A stretch of 28,061 bases of DNA, taken from positions 14,419-42,479 of the forward strand of contig DGYI01000003.1 of the NCBI GenBank assembly GCA_002396645.1, given 5' to 3'. Position numbers and translations under genes: made by a program. Origin of the DNA: Firmicutes bacterium UBA5010. Lineage in GTDB: Bacteria > Bacillota > Clostridia > Tissierellales > Sedimentibacteraceae. Below the pieces are notes generated by a model, which searched no databases, had not been told where the DNA came from, and saw nothing but the letters and a program-made list of their open reading frames with translations. Below, piece by piece: positions 8,406 through 15,489 of the stretch. The first letter of the stretch is position 1. The number at the start of each line of letters is the position of its first letter.

Positions 8406-9580
8406 TAATTATACCTCGCGTAAAATAGAGTTTTATCAAGTTCAATTGCCTTGTTTATCAAAGCTTGGAAGCAGTCCTTTGAAAGTTCGGTGCTTATTAT
8501 ACAATAATTATCACCGATATTAAAGAATCTTTCAGTATTTTTTTCAAATATAGTTTTTATTTGAATATCAGAAAACCTTATAAAATATCTGCCGAAAATC
8601 AATGAGCCGTCAAAGCTCAAAACCTTGTCAAAGCTTAAATCGTAGTTATTATAACTGCCATAATATATATCTAAGATATCTTGTATTACAGCATTAGCTG
8701 TCGGAAATTTACCCGCACCCTGACCGTAAAACTTAAGCTCGCCAATACTCTCACCGACTAATGAAGCGATATTATAATTCTGACCGACATTTGCTTCTAT
8801 GCTGTCTTTGCCAAACAGAACAGGTTCTACACAGGAGCAGTAAGAGCTATTGTATAAAACTGACTTTGCTACAAGCTTTAACACTGAATTACTGCTTTTA
8901 AAGTAGTCTATATCCTGCTTTGTTACATTTCTTATGCCAAATGTTTGTATGCTGTCCTGAGCTATAATGCTGTCAAAGCATAAAGAGCTCGTGATACAAA
9001 GTTTTCTTTGAATATCAATCCCGTCAATATCGGCAGAAGGATCTGATTCTGCATATCCTTTTTCTTTGGCAATATTTAATATGTCATTAAATTTATACCC
9101 ATGTTCAAACATGTTATGCAAAATAAAATTTGAAGTCCCATTAAAGATTCCGGAAACTTCATATATTTTATCAATTCTTTTTGCCTTTATTATTGATTTA
9201 ATCCACGGAATGCCTCCTCCGACAGATGCTTCATAGTGTATAGATACATTGTTTTCCGAGGCAAGTCTTGTAAACTCCTCAAGGTATATAGCCACTACCT
9301 CTTTATTGGCAGTAACAACATGCTTTTTTGCTTTTAAAGCCTTTATAATATAATCATAGGCAGGATCAGTTCTTCCCATGGCTTCTACAATTATACTTAT
9401 ATCCTCATTGTTAATTATTTCATCGTAATTATCAGTCATAATTGCAGATGTAATTTTAGATTTATTTCTTACCAAGATTTTAGATATTTCAAATACTTTT
9501 AATTCAGATGAATTTGAATTTTTAAGTATATCATATACTCCCGTTCCCACAGTTCCAAAGCCGAGTATTGCAATCTTCAT
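8405..9580 (-). CDS. hom: Homoserine dehydrogenase
   Basis: A 391-residue enzyme that reduces aspartate semialdehyde to homoserine, feeding threonine and methionine synthesis. The Rossmann loop ILGFGTVGTGVYDIL opens the protein; VVTANKEVVA, SVGGGIPWIK, GIFNGTSNFIL and GYAESDPSADIDGIDIQRKL are family signatures. The catalytic region ends with YGQGAGKFPTANAVIQDI. The last ~75 residues (RYFIRF to the end) could be a short or degenerate ACT regulatory domain, less clear than in longer family members. The ATG at 9580 follows AATAGGAG. It overlaps dxr by one base and is divergent from the PheB-like ACT gene. In other clostridia hom often follows pheB directly, so here the pair may have been rearranged. 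Confidence 0.94.
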   Translation of the reverse strand: MKIAILGFGTVGTGVYDILKNSNSSELKVFEISKILVRNKSKITSAIMTDNYDEIINNEDISIIVEAMGRTDPAYDYIIKALKAKKHVVTANKEVVAIYLEEFTRLASENNVSIHYEASVGGGIPWIKSIIKAKRIDKIYEVSGIFNGTSNFILHNMFEHGYKFNDILNIAKEKGYAESDPSADIDGIDIQRKLCITSSLCFDSIIAQDSIQTFGIRNVTKQDIDYFKSSNSVLKLVAKSVLYNSSYCSCVEPVLFGKDSIEANVGQNYNIASLVGESIGELKFYGQGAGKFPTANAVIQDILDIYYGSYNNYDLSFDKVLSFDGSLIFGRYFIRFSDIQIKTIFEKNTERFFNIGDNYCIISTELSKDCFQALINKAIELDKTLFYARYN

Positions 9581-9622
9581 ACGTACTCCTATTAAAAAAT
9601 TAATTTAAAAACATTACAAGGC

Positions 9623-9637
9623 CTCGACTATGTCGAG
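9623..9637. repeat. Small palindrome in the hom leader
   Basis: CTCGAC-TAT-GTCGAG is a perfect 6-bp inverted repeat located just downstream of the predicted hom transcription start. It could be an operator or a short 5' RNA hairpin. No binding protein can be named. Confidence 0.45.
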
Positions 9638-9648
9638 ACATTATATAT

Positions 9649-9677
9649 ATTATACTATAAGCAAAATTTAAAATCAA
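9649..9677 (-). promoter_or_regulatory. Predicted sigma-A promoter of hom-dxr
   Basis: Read on the minus strand: TTGATT (9677-9672), a 17-base spacer, then a perfect TATAAT (9654-9649). Start of transcription would be near 9642. Confidence 0.65.
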
Positions 9678-9697
9678 ATTCTAGTTTAAAAAAACAG

Positions 9698-9727
9698 TTG
9701 TCTTTTTTATGGTTACAAATGTATAAT
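9698..9727 (+). promoter_or_regulatory. Predicted sigma-A promoter of the pheB-like gene
   Basis: TTGTCT at 9698-9703, an 18-base spacer and a perfect TATAAT at 9722-9727. It is divergent from, and about 20 bases away from, the hom promoter. Confidence 0.6.
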
Positions 9728-9784
9728 TATATAACAATAGAAAATTCTAATTAAAGTCTGAATATATATAATTGGGAGGTAAGG

Positions 9785-10222
9785 GTGTTAGATAAATATT
9801 TAATTGTAAGTAAAGAAATTTTGCCGGATGTTTACGATAAGGTTATAGAGGCAAGAAACTACATAAATGACGGTACGGCCAAAGGGATAAGCGAGGCTGT
9901 CAAAATGGTCGGAATCAGCAGAAGTACCTATTATAAGTACAAGGACTATGTTTTTTCACCCTCTGATAATACTATCGGAAGAAAAGCTGTAATTGCTTTG
10001 ATGCTAAGACATAAAAAAGGAGTTTTATCAGAGGTTTTAAATTTATTATCCTCAGAAAAGGCAAACATAATTACAATGAACCAAAATATACCAATAAACG
10101 GAAAGGCTTCGGTTAATATATCAATAGATGTTTCAGAAATGATTATATCTGTTGATGACTTGATTTTGAAATTAAAAAATAATGTCGAAGTTGCTTCCGC
10201 AAAGCTTTTATCGATAGAATAA
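9785..10222 (+). CDS. ACT domain-containing protein, UPF0735/PheB-like
   Basis: A 145-residue protein matching the size and layout of the UPF0735 (PheB) family. A helix-turn-helix-like N-terminal part (ISEAVKMVGISRSTYYKYKD, about 35-56) is followed by an ACT domain (about 68-145; KAVIALMLRHKKGVLSEVLN, then NIITMNQNIPINGKASVN). ACT domains bind amino acids, and the combination suggests an amino-acid-responsive regulator; the true function of the family is not settled. It starts with GTG at 9785 behind GGGAGG (9774-9779). In many Firmicutes this gene precedes hom; here it is divergent from hom across a short two-promoter gap, which supports a shared role in aspartate-family amino acid control. 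Confidence 0.88.
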   Translation: MLDKYLIVSKEILPDVYDKVIEARNYINDGTAKGISEAVKMVGISRSTYYKYKDYVFSPSDNTIGRKAVIALMLRHKKGVLSEVLNLLSSEKANIITMNQNIPINGKASVNISIDVSEMIISVDDLILKLKNNVEVASAKLLSIE

Positions 10223-10234
10223 AGGAGTGAAAGT

Positions 10235-11443
10235 ATGATATATGGCTTAGTTTTAGAAGGCGGGGGTGCTAAGGGCTCATATCATGTGGGAGCTTATAAA
10301 GCATTGCTGGATTTAGGCATTAAGGTTAATGGCGTATCGGGTACATCAATAGGGGCATTAAACGGCGCGGCAATTGTTCAAGGTGATTTATCAAACCTGG
10401 AGAAATTATGGGAAGAGATAAGCGTAGATACTTTATTCGGAATTGATAAAGTAGAAATAGATAAGATAAAAGATATGAATTTATCAAAGATTAATATACC
10501 TTATTTATTAAATTTATCTAAGGAAATAATTACGAATAAGGGATTGGATACAAGTAAAATGAGAGAGATTATAGGCGATTTTATAGATGAAAAAAAAATC
10601 CGCAAATCAAAGCTTGATTTTGGACTTGTGACAGTATCCTTGACAGATAAGCAGCCTATAGAGCTTTTTAAGGAAGATATTCCAAAAGGAAAGCTTGTAG
10701 ACTACTTGCTTGCCAGTGCTAATTTTCCTGCATTTAAAATGGAGAAAATGGATGGCAAGCTATTTTTAGATGGCGGGTGGTATGATAATTTACCTATAAA
10801 TCTTCTCAAGAGAAAAGGATACAGAAACTTTATAGCAGTCAGAACTCATGCTATAGGAAGAATTAAAAAAATTAATAAGGACGAAGTTAATGTAGTCTAT
10901 ATTGAACCTACAGAAGATTTAGGCGGAATAATGGATTTCGACACAAAAGGCGCGGAAAAAAACATGAAACTCGGTTACTATGACACTATTAAGGTATTCA
11001 AGGAGCTGAAAGGACATAAATATTATATCAGGGCCTATAAGAAAAACTTCCTGCAATATATTCTTGAGATATTTGACGGCAACGAAGAAAAAATTATTAA
11101 AATCGGAAACTTGTTGGGCTTTGTTGATTTTCCGGCGGACAGAATGATTTTTGAAAAGATATTTCCCAGATTACAGGCTATATTGGAAATGAAAGAAAAC
11201 AGCGATTATCAAGACATTATCTTGAAACTTGTTGAGTGCATAGCTGAGAAATACGACGAAATTGAAAAATTTAAAATATACGATGCAGATGATTTTATCA
11301 AAACAGTTGTAAATCAATTTAGAAAATCACCAATCAGAATAAAAAAGAAAATCCCTTCTTTTATATGCCACAATAGGATTTTGTCACTTACGGTTAAGGA
11401 TGATTTAATAATTACAATATTCAGAGAAATATTTTTTGAGTAA
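10235..11443 (+). CDS. Patatin-like phospholipase family protein
   Basis: A 402-residue protein whose first ~200 residues form a patatin lipase domain. The oxyanion loop EGGGAKGSYHVG is at 8-19, the nucleophile elbow GTSIG at 36-40 (Ser38), and the catalytic aspartate in DGG at Asp179, giving a complete Ser-Asp dyad. The C-terminal half (about 205-402) is less conserved and unassigned. There is no signal peptide, so it should act in the cytoplasm or at the inner membrane face on lipid acyl esters. Spacing of 12 bases after the pheB-like gene and a good AAAGGAGTG site suggest cotranscription. Its real substrate is unknown. Confidence 0.92.
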   Translation: MIYGLVLEGGGAKGSYHVGAYKALLDLGIKVNGVSGTSIGALNGAAIVQGDLSNLEKLWEEISVDTLFGIDKVEIDKIKDMNLSKINIPYLLNLSKEIITNKGLDTSKMREIIGDFIDEKKIRKSKLDFGLVTVSLTDKQPIELFKEDIPKGKLVDYLLASANFPAFKMEKMDGKLFLDGGWYDNLPINLLKRKGYRNFIAVRTHAIGRIKKINKDEVNVVYIEPTEDLGGIMDFDTKGAEKNMKLGYYDTIKVFKELKGHKYYIRAYKKNFLQYILEIFDGNEEKIIKIGNLLGFVDFPADRMIFEKIFPRLQAILEMKENSDYQDIILKLVECIAEKYDEIEKFKIYDADDFIKTVVNQFRKSPIRIKKKIPSFICHNRILSLTVKDDLIITIFREIFFE

Positions 11444-11500
11444 AAAAATAATTGATTTTGCTTATATGTCGTATAACTTATATTAAAGTGCGGAGGCAAT

Positions 11501-12304
11501 ATGGGAGATACAAAAGTATTATTTGCATTTGCTCTGACACTTATAGCAGGGCTTTCAACCGGGTTTGGAAGCTTAATTGCTTTAGTGTCAAAAAGCAGAA
11601 GTCATAAATTTTTATCGTTATTTTTAGGGGTGTCGGCAGGAGTTATGATTTATGTTTCCTTTATGGAGATTCTTCCTGAATCTATTTCGAGCCTTCAAGA
11701 CATATATGGGGCAAAGCTGGGGATGCAGTTTTCAATTTTCGCATTTTTCTTTGGAATGCTAATAAGTTATTTTATAAATAAGCTGATTCCGGATCAGAAT
11801 AATTCGCACAGAGCATATGCAGAAAAACGGGTTGGAGATTCAAAGAAAAATTACAGGATCTACAGAACAGGGATAATATCGGCAGTAATTATTGCTATGC
11901 ACAATTTTCCGGAGGGTATAGCAACTTTTATGTCCGCTATTAACAGTCCGAGGCTTGCTCTTCCTGTAGCATTTGCTATCGCTCTTCACAATATACCGGA
12001 AGGTATTACGGTAGCGGCACCTATATATTTTGCTACGGGAGATAAGAAAAAGGCCTTTAGTTATTCTTTGCTTACAGGGCTTTCCGAGCCATTGGGAGCA
12101 ATTTTTGCTTATGTGATTTTAGCCAGGTTTATGAGTAATGCTTTGCTTGGAATTATATTCGGAATAGTTGCGGGTATTATGATATTTATTTCGTTTGATG
12201 AGCTTTTACCCTCAGCACATGAATACGGAGAGCATTATATAGCCATATATGGTCTGATTATCGGAATGGCTGTTATGGCGACAAGTCTTGTAATATTTGC
12301 CTAA
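11501..12304 (+). CDS. ZIP-family divalent metal transporter (ZupT-like)
   Basis: A 267-residue membrane protein with about eight hydrophobic segments. The two metal-site helices carry HNFPEG (134-139) and HNIPEG (163-168), the standard ZIP/ZupT signature; ISFDELLPSA near the C-terminus is also typical. The linker between helices 3 and 4 is short and carries HRAYAEKRVG, without a long histidine-rich loop. It would import zinc or related divalent cations. ATG 11501 follows CGGAGG. It lies 57 bases after the lipase gene and 24 bases before the sigma-54 activator gene, so some readthrough to the activator is possible. Confidence 0.92.
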   Translation: MGDTKVLFAFALTLIAGLSTGFGSLIALVSKSRSHKFLSLFLGVSAGVMIYVSFMEILPESISSLQDIYGAKLGMQFSIFAFFFGMLISYFINKLIPDQNNSHRAYAEKRVGDSKKNYRIYRTGIISAVIIAMHNFPEGIATFMSAINSPRLALPVAFAIALHNIPEGITVAAPIYFATGDKKKAFSYSLLTGLSEPLGAIFAYVILARFMSNALLGIIFGIVAGIMIFISFDELLPSAHEYGEHYIAIYGLIIGMAVMATSLVIFA

Positions 12305-12328
12305 GATAAGAGAGGATTTATTATTGAT

Positions 12329-13735
12329 ATGAAAAATAAAAACTATATCAAAGTAATGCAAAATATTTTGCATCTGCTTGACGAAGGGGTTCACGTACTT
12401 GATAAGGACGGCAACAGCATCATTTATAATGATGCAATGTCTAACTTGGAAAAAATGGATACAAAGGATGTTTTAAATAAACCATTTGCAGAGATTTTTA
12501 AGAATTTAGATGCTAAGGACAGCACGCTTTTACAGGCACTTTACAATAATAAAAGCACAATTAACAAAAGTCAGACTTACTTGAATAAGGACGGTAAAAA
12601 AATAGCTACAATCAACACAACCGTTCCTATAGTTGATAACGGAGAAATTATAGCTGCTGTTGAGGTGGCTAAGGATATAACCGAAATGCAGGAAATGTCA
12701 AATAAAATATTGGAATTAAGAAAAGAAATTGAGCAGCCTAATGAAGTAAAAGAGCTTAAAATTAAAAAATACAGATTCAATAATTTAATCGGTAAAAGCC
12801 CTAATTTCAGAGCTGTAATTAATATTGCAAAAAAAGCGGCTAAAAGCTCTGCTTCGGTGTTTATCTACGGAGAAACAGGTACAGGAAAAGAGTTGATAGC
12901 TCAAAGTATACATTTTGATGGAGTAAGACAAAACAAGCCTTTTCTTGCACAAAACTGTGCGGCATTGCCGGAAACACTTCTTGAGGGAATACTTTTTGGT
13001 ACGGCAAAGGGCGGATTTACAGGTGCTGTTGACAGAGCCGGTTTATTTGAGCAGGCTAACGGCGGAACACTTCTGCTGGATGAAATAAATTCAATGCCAT
13101 ATGAGCTTCAGGGAAAGCTTTTGAGAGTTTTGCAGGAGGATTATATAAGACGTGTAGGGGGAAGCAAGGATATTCCTATAGACGTAAGAATAATCGCTAC
13201 TGTAAACGAAAAGGCTGAAACTTTGATAAAGCAAGGAAAACTCAGAAGTGATTTGTATTACAGATTAAAGATTATAGCTATTGATGTTCCACCTCTCAGA
13301 GAGCGCAAGGAAGACATTTTAATACTGGCAGATCAATTTATAGACAAGCATAATCAAAGATACAATAAAAATGTTTGGATGCTTTCCGACAAAGCAAAGG
13401 AAAAATTGATGAGCTATAATTACCCCGGAAATGTAAGGGAGCTTGAAAATATAATAATGGCTGCAATATCAATGACAGATGATGAGAATGTATTGACGGA
13501 TAAACAAATTTTGATTGATGATTCTAATAATGCTGTAAAAATTGACTATGGATTTTCAGAAATCGGTGTAGATAAGTACCTGGAAAACTTAGAAAAAGAG
13601 ATAATTAAGAATACACTGATTACATATCAGTACAACATAACAAAATCAGCAGAATATCTTAAAATTAAAAGACAAACCTTGCAGCACAAAATGAAAAAAT
13701 ATAATCTGACACAGGCTACGGACAATAAATCATAA
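12329..13735 (+). CDS. PAS-containing sigma-54-dependent transcriptional activator (RocR-like)
   Basis: A 468-residue bacterial enhancer-binding protein. An N-terminal PAS sensor (about 12-130; DEGVHVLDKDGNSIIYND) precedes the AAA+ sigma-54 contact domain (about 150-390), with Walker A GETGTGKE (181-188) and the loop that touches sigma-54 written GGFTGA (228-233). GGFTGA is the variant I associate with RocR-type activators rather than GAFTGA. The context LFGTAKGGFTGAVDRAGLFE and LLLDEINSMP is also RocR-like. A Fis-type helix-turn-helix closes the protein (NITKSAEYLKIKRQTLQHKM). Tandem dyads start one base after its stop and a -24/-12 promoter lies 190 bases further on, so it very probably activates the ornithine cluster. 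The PAS ligand (ornithine?) is inferred. Confidence 0.93.
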   Translation: MKNKNYIKVMQNILHLLDEGVHVLDKDGNSIIYNDAMSNLEKMDTKDVLNKPFAEIFKNLDAKDSTLLQALYNNKSTINKSQTYLNKDGKKIATINTTVPIVDNGEIIAAVEVAKDITEMQEMSNKILELRKEIEQPNEVKELKIKKYRFNNLIGKSPNFRAVINIAKKAAKSSASVFIYGETGTGKELIAQSIHFDGVRQNKPFLAQNCAALPETLLEGILFGTAKGGFTGAVDRAGLFEQANGGTLLLDEINSMPYELQGKLLRVLQEDYIRRVGGSKDIPIDVRIIATVNEKAETLIKQGKLRSDLYYRLKIIAIDVPPLRERKEDILILADQFIDKHNQRYNKNVWMLSDKAKEKLMSYNYPGNVRELENIIMAAISMTDDENVLTDKQILIDDSNNAVKIDYGFSEIGVDKYLENLEKEIIKNTLITYQYNITKSAEYLKIKRQTLQHKMKKYNLTQATDNKS

Positions 13736-13782
13736 ATTACTGCAAATAAATTTGCCCTATATGCAAATTTATTTGCAGTAAT
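13736..13782. promoter_or_regulatory. Tandem dyad operators (putative upstream activating sequences), also a 20-bp hairpin
   Basis: Two dyads, GCAAAT-AA-ATTTGC (13742-13755) and GCAAAT-TT-ATTTGC (13763-13776), have centres exactly 21 bp apart, about two helix turns. They lie roughly 180-205 bp upstream of the predicted start of the ornithine operon, the normal range for enhancer-binding-protein sites. The pair also forms a larger perfect inverted repeat, 13736-13755 with 13763-13782 around a 7-base loop, which may end the activator transcript. Both roles are compatible. Confidence 0.75.
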
Positions 13783-13792
13783 ATTTAAAATT

Positions 13793-13844
13793 AATATAAT
13801 TAAACTTAATTATATTTTTATATTATTTTTTATAAAATAATATA
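13793..13844. repeat. Two AT-only palindromes in the ornithine operon promoter region
   Basis: AATATAATTAA / TTAATTATATT (13793-13803, 13806-13816) and TATATTATTTT / AAAATAATATA (13819-13829, 13834-13844) are perfect 11-bp inverted repeats lying back to back between the activator dyads and the promoter. They could bend DNA for enhancer looping or act as weak terminators. Confidence 0.5.
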
Positions 13845-13925
13845 ACTGCGTCAAATAATATGAAAAACCCTAACTTTTGAAGGATTTTATAAAAAGTAAT
13901 ATCTCGTGACAACGTTTTCTTGGAA

Positions 13926-13941
13926 TTGGCACAGAAGTTGC
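13926..13941 (+). promoter_or_regulatory. Sigma-54 (-24/-12) promoter of the ornithine operon
   Basis: TTGGCAC-N5-TTGC matches the sigma-54 consensus TGGCAC-N5-TTGC exactly, with GG and GC elements 12 bases apart. It lies 81 bases upstream of the ord start codon and downstream of a sigma-54 activator gene and its likely operators. Confidence 0.92.
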
Positions 13942-14021
13942 TAATAATATATATAATAGTAAATAATTTTAAAAATATTAGTAATACTAAAATTATTGTG
14001 TTAACAAAGGAGGAAAAAATT

Positions 14022-15080
14022 ATGAAAAATGTAAAAGTTATTATCTGGGGACTTGGAGCAATGGGCTCCGGAATGGCTAAAATGCTTTTAAAGAAAAAGG
14101 GCGTGGATATAGTTGGTGGAATTGATATAGGAGCAAAGCTCGGTAAAAGCCTTTACGAGGTAATCGGCATTGAAAGAGGAGACAGAGAAGAGGTTATAAT
14201 CGGAACAAAAGAAGAAGTTATAACTGAAAAAGCTGCGGATGTGGTATTGTTATGTACAGATTCTTTTACAGCTAAAGCATTTGATAAGATTAAATTCATA
14301 TTGGAAAAGAAAATCAACGTTATAACAACTGCTGAAGAAATGGCATACCCTCAGGCACAAGAGCCGGAACTGGCTAAACAGATGGATGAAATAGCTAAAG
14401 CTAATGGCGTATCTGTATTAGGTACAGGCATAAATCCGGGATTAATAATGGACTTGTTGGTTATAATTATGACCGGATGTATGGAAGATGTAGAGCATAT
14501 TTTATCAAGAAGAGTAAACAGCTTATCACCGTTTGGTCCTGCAGTTATGGAGGAACAAGGAATAGGATTAGAAGTTTCTACATTTAATGAATTAAAAGAA
14601 GCAGGCAAAATGGCAGGACACGTTGGATTCCATGAATCTATAAACATGATAGCAGATGCTATAGGCTGGGATGTTGAGAAAATAGAGCAGGATATGACAC
14701 CGATAGTTACAGACGTAGACAGAAAATCACCATACGGATTTGCAAAGGCAGGCAATGTTGCAGGTGTTGCAATGAAGGGCTGGGGATATGTAAACGGTAA
14801 AAAACTTATAGAAATGGATCATCCTCAGCAAATAGAACCTGAACAAGTTGGAGTAAATACAGGAGATTATGTAATAATCGAAGGAACTCCAAGCATCAAT
14901 ATGGTTAATTCACCTGAGGTTGAAGGCGGAATCGGAACAATTGCAATGTGTGTAAACATGATACCTCACATTATCAATGCAAGACCGGGTCTTCAAACAA
15001 TGATTACTCTTCCGGTGCCAAGAGCAATAATGGGAGATATGAGAGACCAAATTTGTGAAGATAGTAAAATAGTAAAATAG
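14022..15080 (+). CDS. ord: 2,4-Diaminopentanoate dehydrogenase
   Basis: A 352-residue NAD(P)-dependent enzyme that oxidatively deaminates (2R,4S)-2,4-diaminopentanoate to 2-amino-4-oxopentanoate. The dinucleotide-binding loop VIIWGLGAMGSGMAKML is at the N-terminus; GTGINPGLIMDLLVI and the SPFGPAVMEEQGIGLEVSTF region are typical of Ord and its dihydrodipicolinate-reductase-like relatives. I start at ATG 14022, behind AAAGGAGG. A longer in-frame reading would begin upstream of and run through the sigma-54 promoter and so cannot be translated from that transcript. It is the first gene of the cluster. Assignment is strong because the next genes are ortA, ortB, oraS and oraE. Confidence 0.95.
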   Translation: MKNVKVIIWGLGAMGSGMAKMLLKKKGVDIVGGIDIGAKLGKSLYEVIGIERGDREEVIIGTKEEVITEKAADVVLLCTDSFTAKAFDKIKFILEKKINVITTAEEMAYPQAQEPELAKQMDEIAKANGVSVLGTGINPGLIMDLLVIIMTGCMEDVEHILSRRVNSLSPFGPAVMEEQGIGLEVSTFNELKEAGKMAGHVGFHESINMIADAIGWDVEKIEQDMTPIVTDVDRKSPYGFAKAGNVAGVAMKGWGYVNGKKLIEMDHPQQIEPEQVGVNTGDYVIIEGTPSINMVNSPEVEGGIGTIAMCVNMIPHIINARPGLQTMITLPVPRAIMGDMRDQICEDSKIVK

Positions 15081-15090
15081 TATTATTCAA

Positions 15091-15124
15091 TTTCGTAAGC
15101 TAAGTATATACTTAGCTTACGAAA
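15091..15124 (+). repeat. Perfect 15-bp hairpin between ord and ortA
   Basis: TTTCGTAAGCTAAGT (15091-15105) pairs with ACTTAGCTTACGAAA (15110-15124) around ATAT, 10 bases after the ord stop. No T run follows, so it is more likely an mRNA stabiliser or processing site, or a weak attenuator, within the operon. Confidence 0.65.
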
Positions 15125-15183
15125 CTGTTGATTATTTTCGGACAATATTAGAATATTAAAAAGATAGAATAGGAAGTGAGTTA

Positions 15184-15489
15184 ATGGTTAAAAAAGGAGA
15201 ATGGGTTTTAATACACAATGTTGTTTTAAACCCTGAAGAAAGAGCTCCTCAAGTGCCAGATGACACTAAGAAGGTTCCCTTGGAATTATGGGTAAAAGGA
15301 TATTTGCAGGAAGATGCGCAAATAGGTGATGAGGTTACGGTTTTGACAAGAACTAAAAGACTTGCTAAAGGTAAACTTTTAGAAGTAAATCCTTACTATA
15401 AGCACGATTACGGAAAATTTGTTCCTGAATTATTGAAAATCGGAGACCAAGTCAGAGATATATTGTTTGGGGGTGATGAGCTTGAGTAG
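15184..15489 (+). CDS. ortA: 2-Amino-4-oxopentanoate thiolase, alpha subunit
   Basis: A 101-residue small subunit of the PLP-dependent thiolase that cleaves 2-amino-4-oxopentanoate with CoA to acetyl-CoA and D-alanine. Its size and the sequences GEWVLIHNVVLNPEERAPQV, PLELWVKGYL and NPYYKHDYGKFVPELLKIG fit OrtA. The ATG follows AGGAAGTGAG. The gene overlaps ortB by 8 to 14 bases depending on which ortB start is used, which suggests coupled synthesis of the two subunits. Confidence 0.95.
   Translation: MVKKGEWVLIHNVVLNPEERAPQVPDDTKKVPLELWVKGYLQEDAQIGDEVTVLTRTKRLAKGKLLEVNPYYKHDYGKFVPELLKIGDQVRDILFGGDELE

Noticed and set aside
8405..9580. Possibility that this gene is a DXR-II (DRL) type reductoisomerase, a family related to homoserine dehydrogenase
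   Set aside because: Signatures GIFNGTSNFIL, GYAESDPSADIDG and YGQGAGKFPTANAV are those of true homoserine dehydrogenase, and a canonical dxr lies next to it.
13920..14021. In-frame N-terminal extension of ord
   Set aside because: It would begin upstream of and include the -24/-12 promoter, while ATG 14022 has a strong AAAGGAGG site and gives the normal Ord N-terminus.
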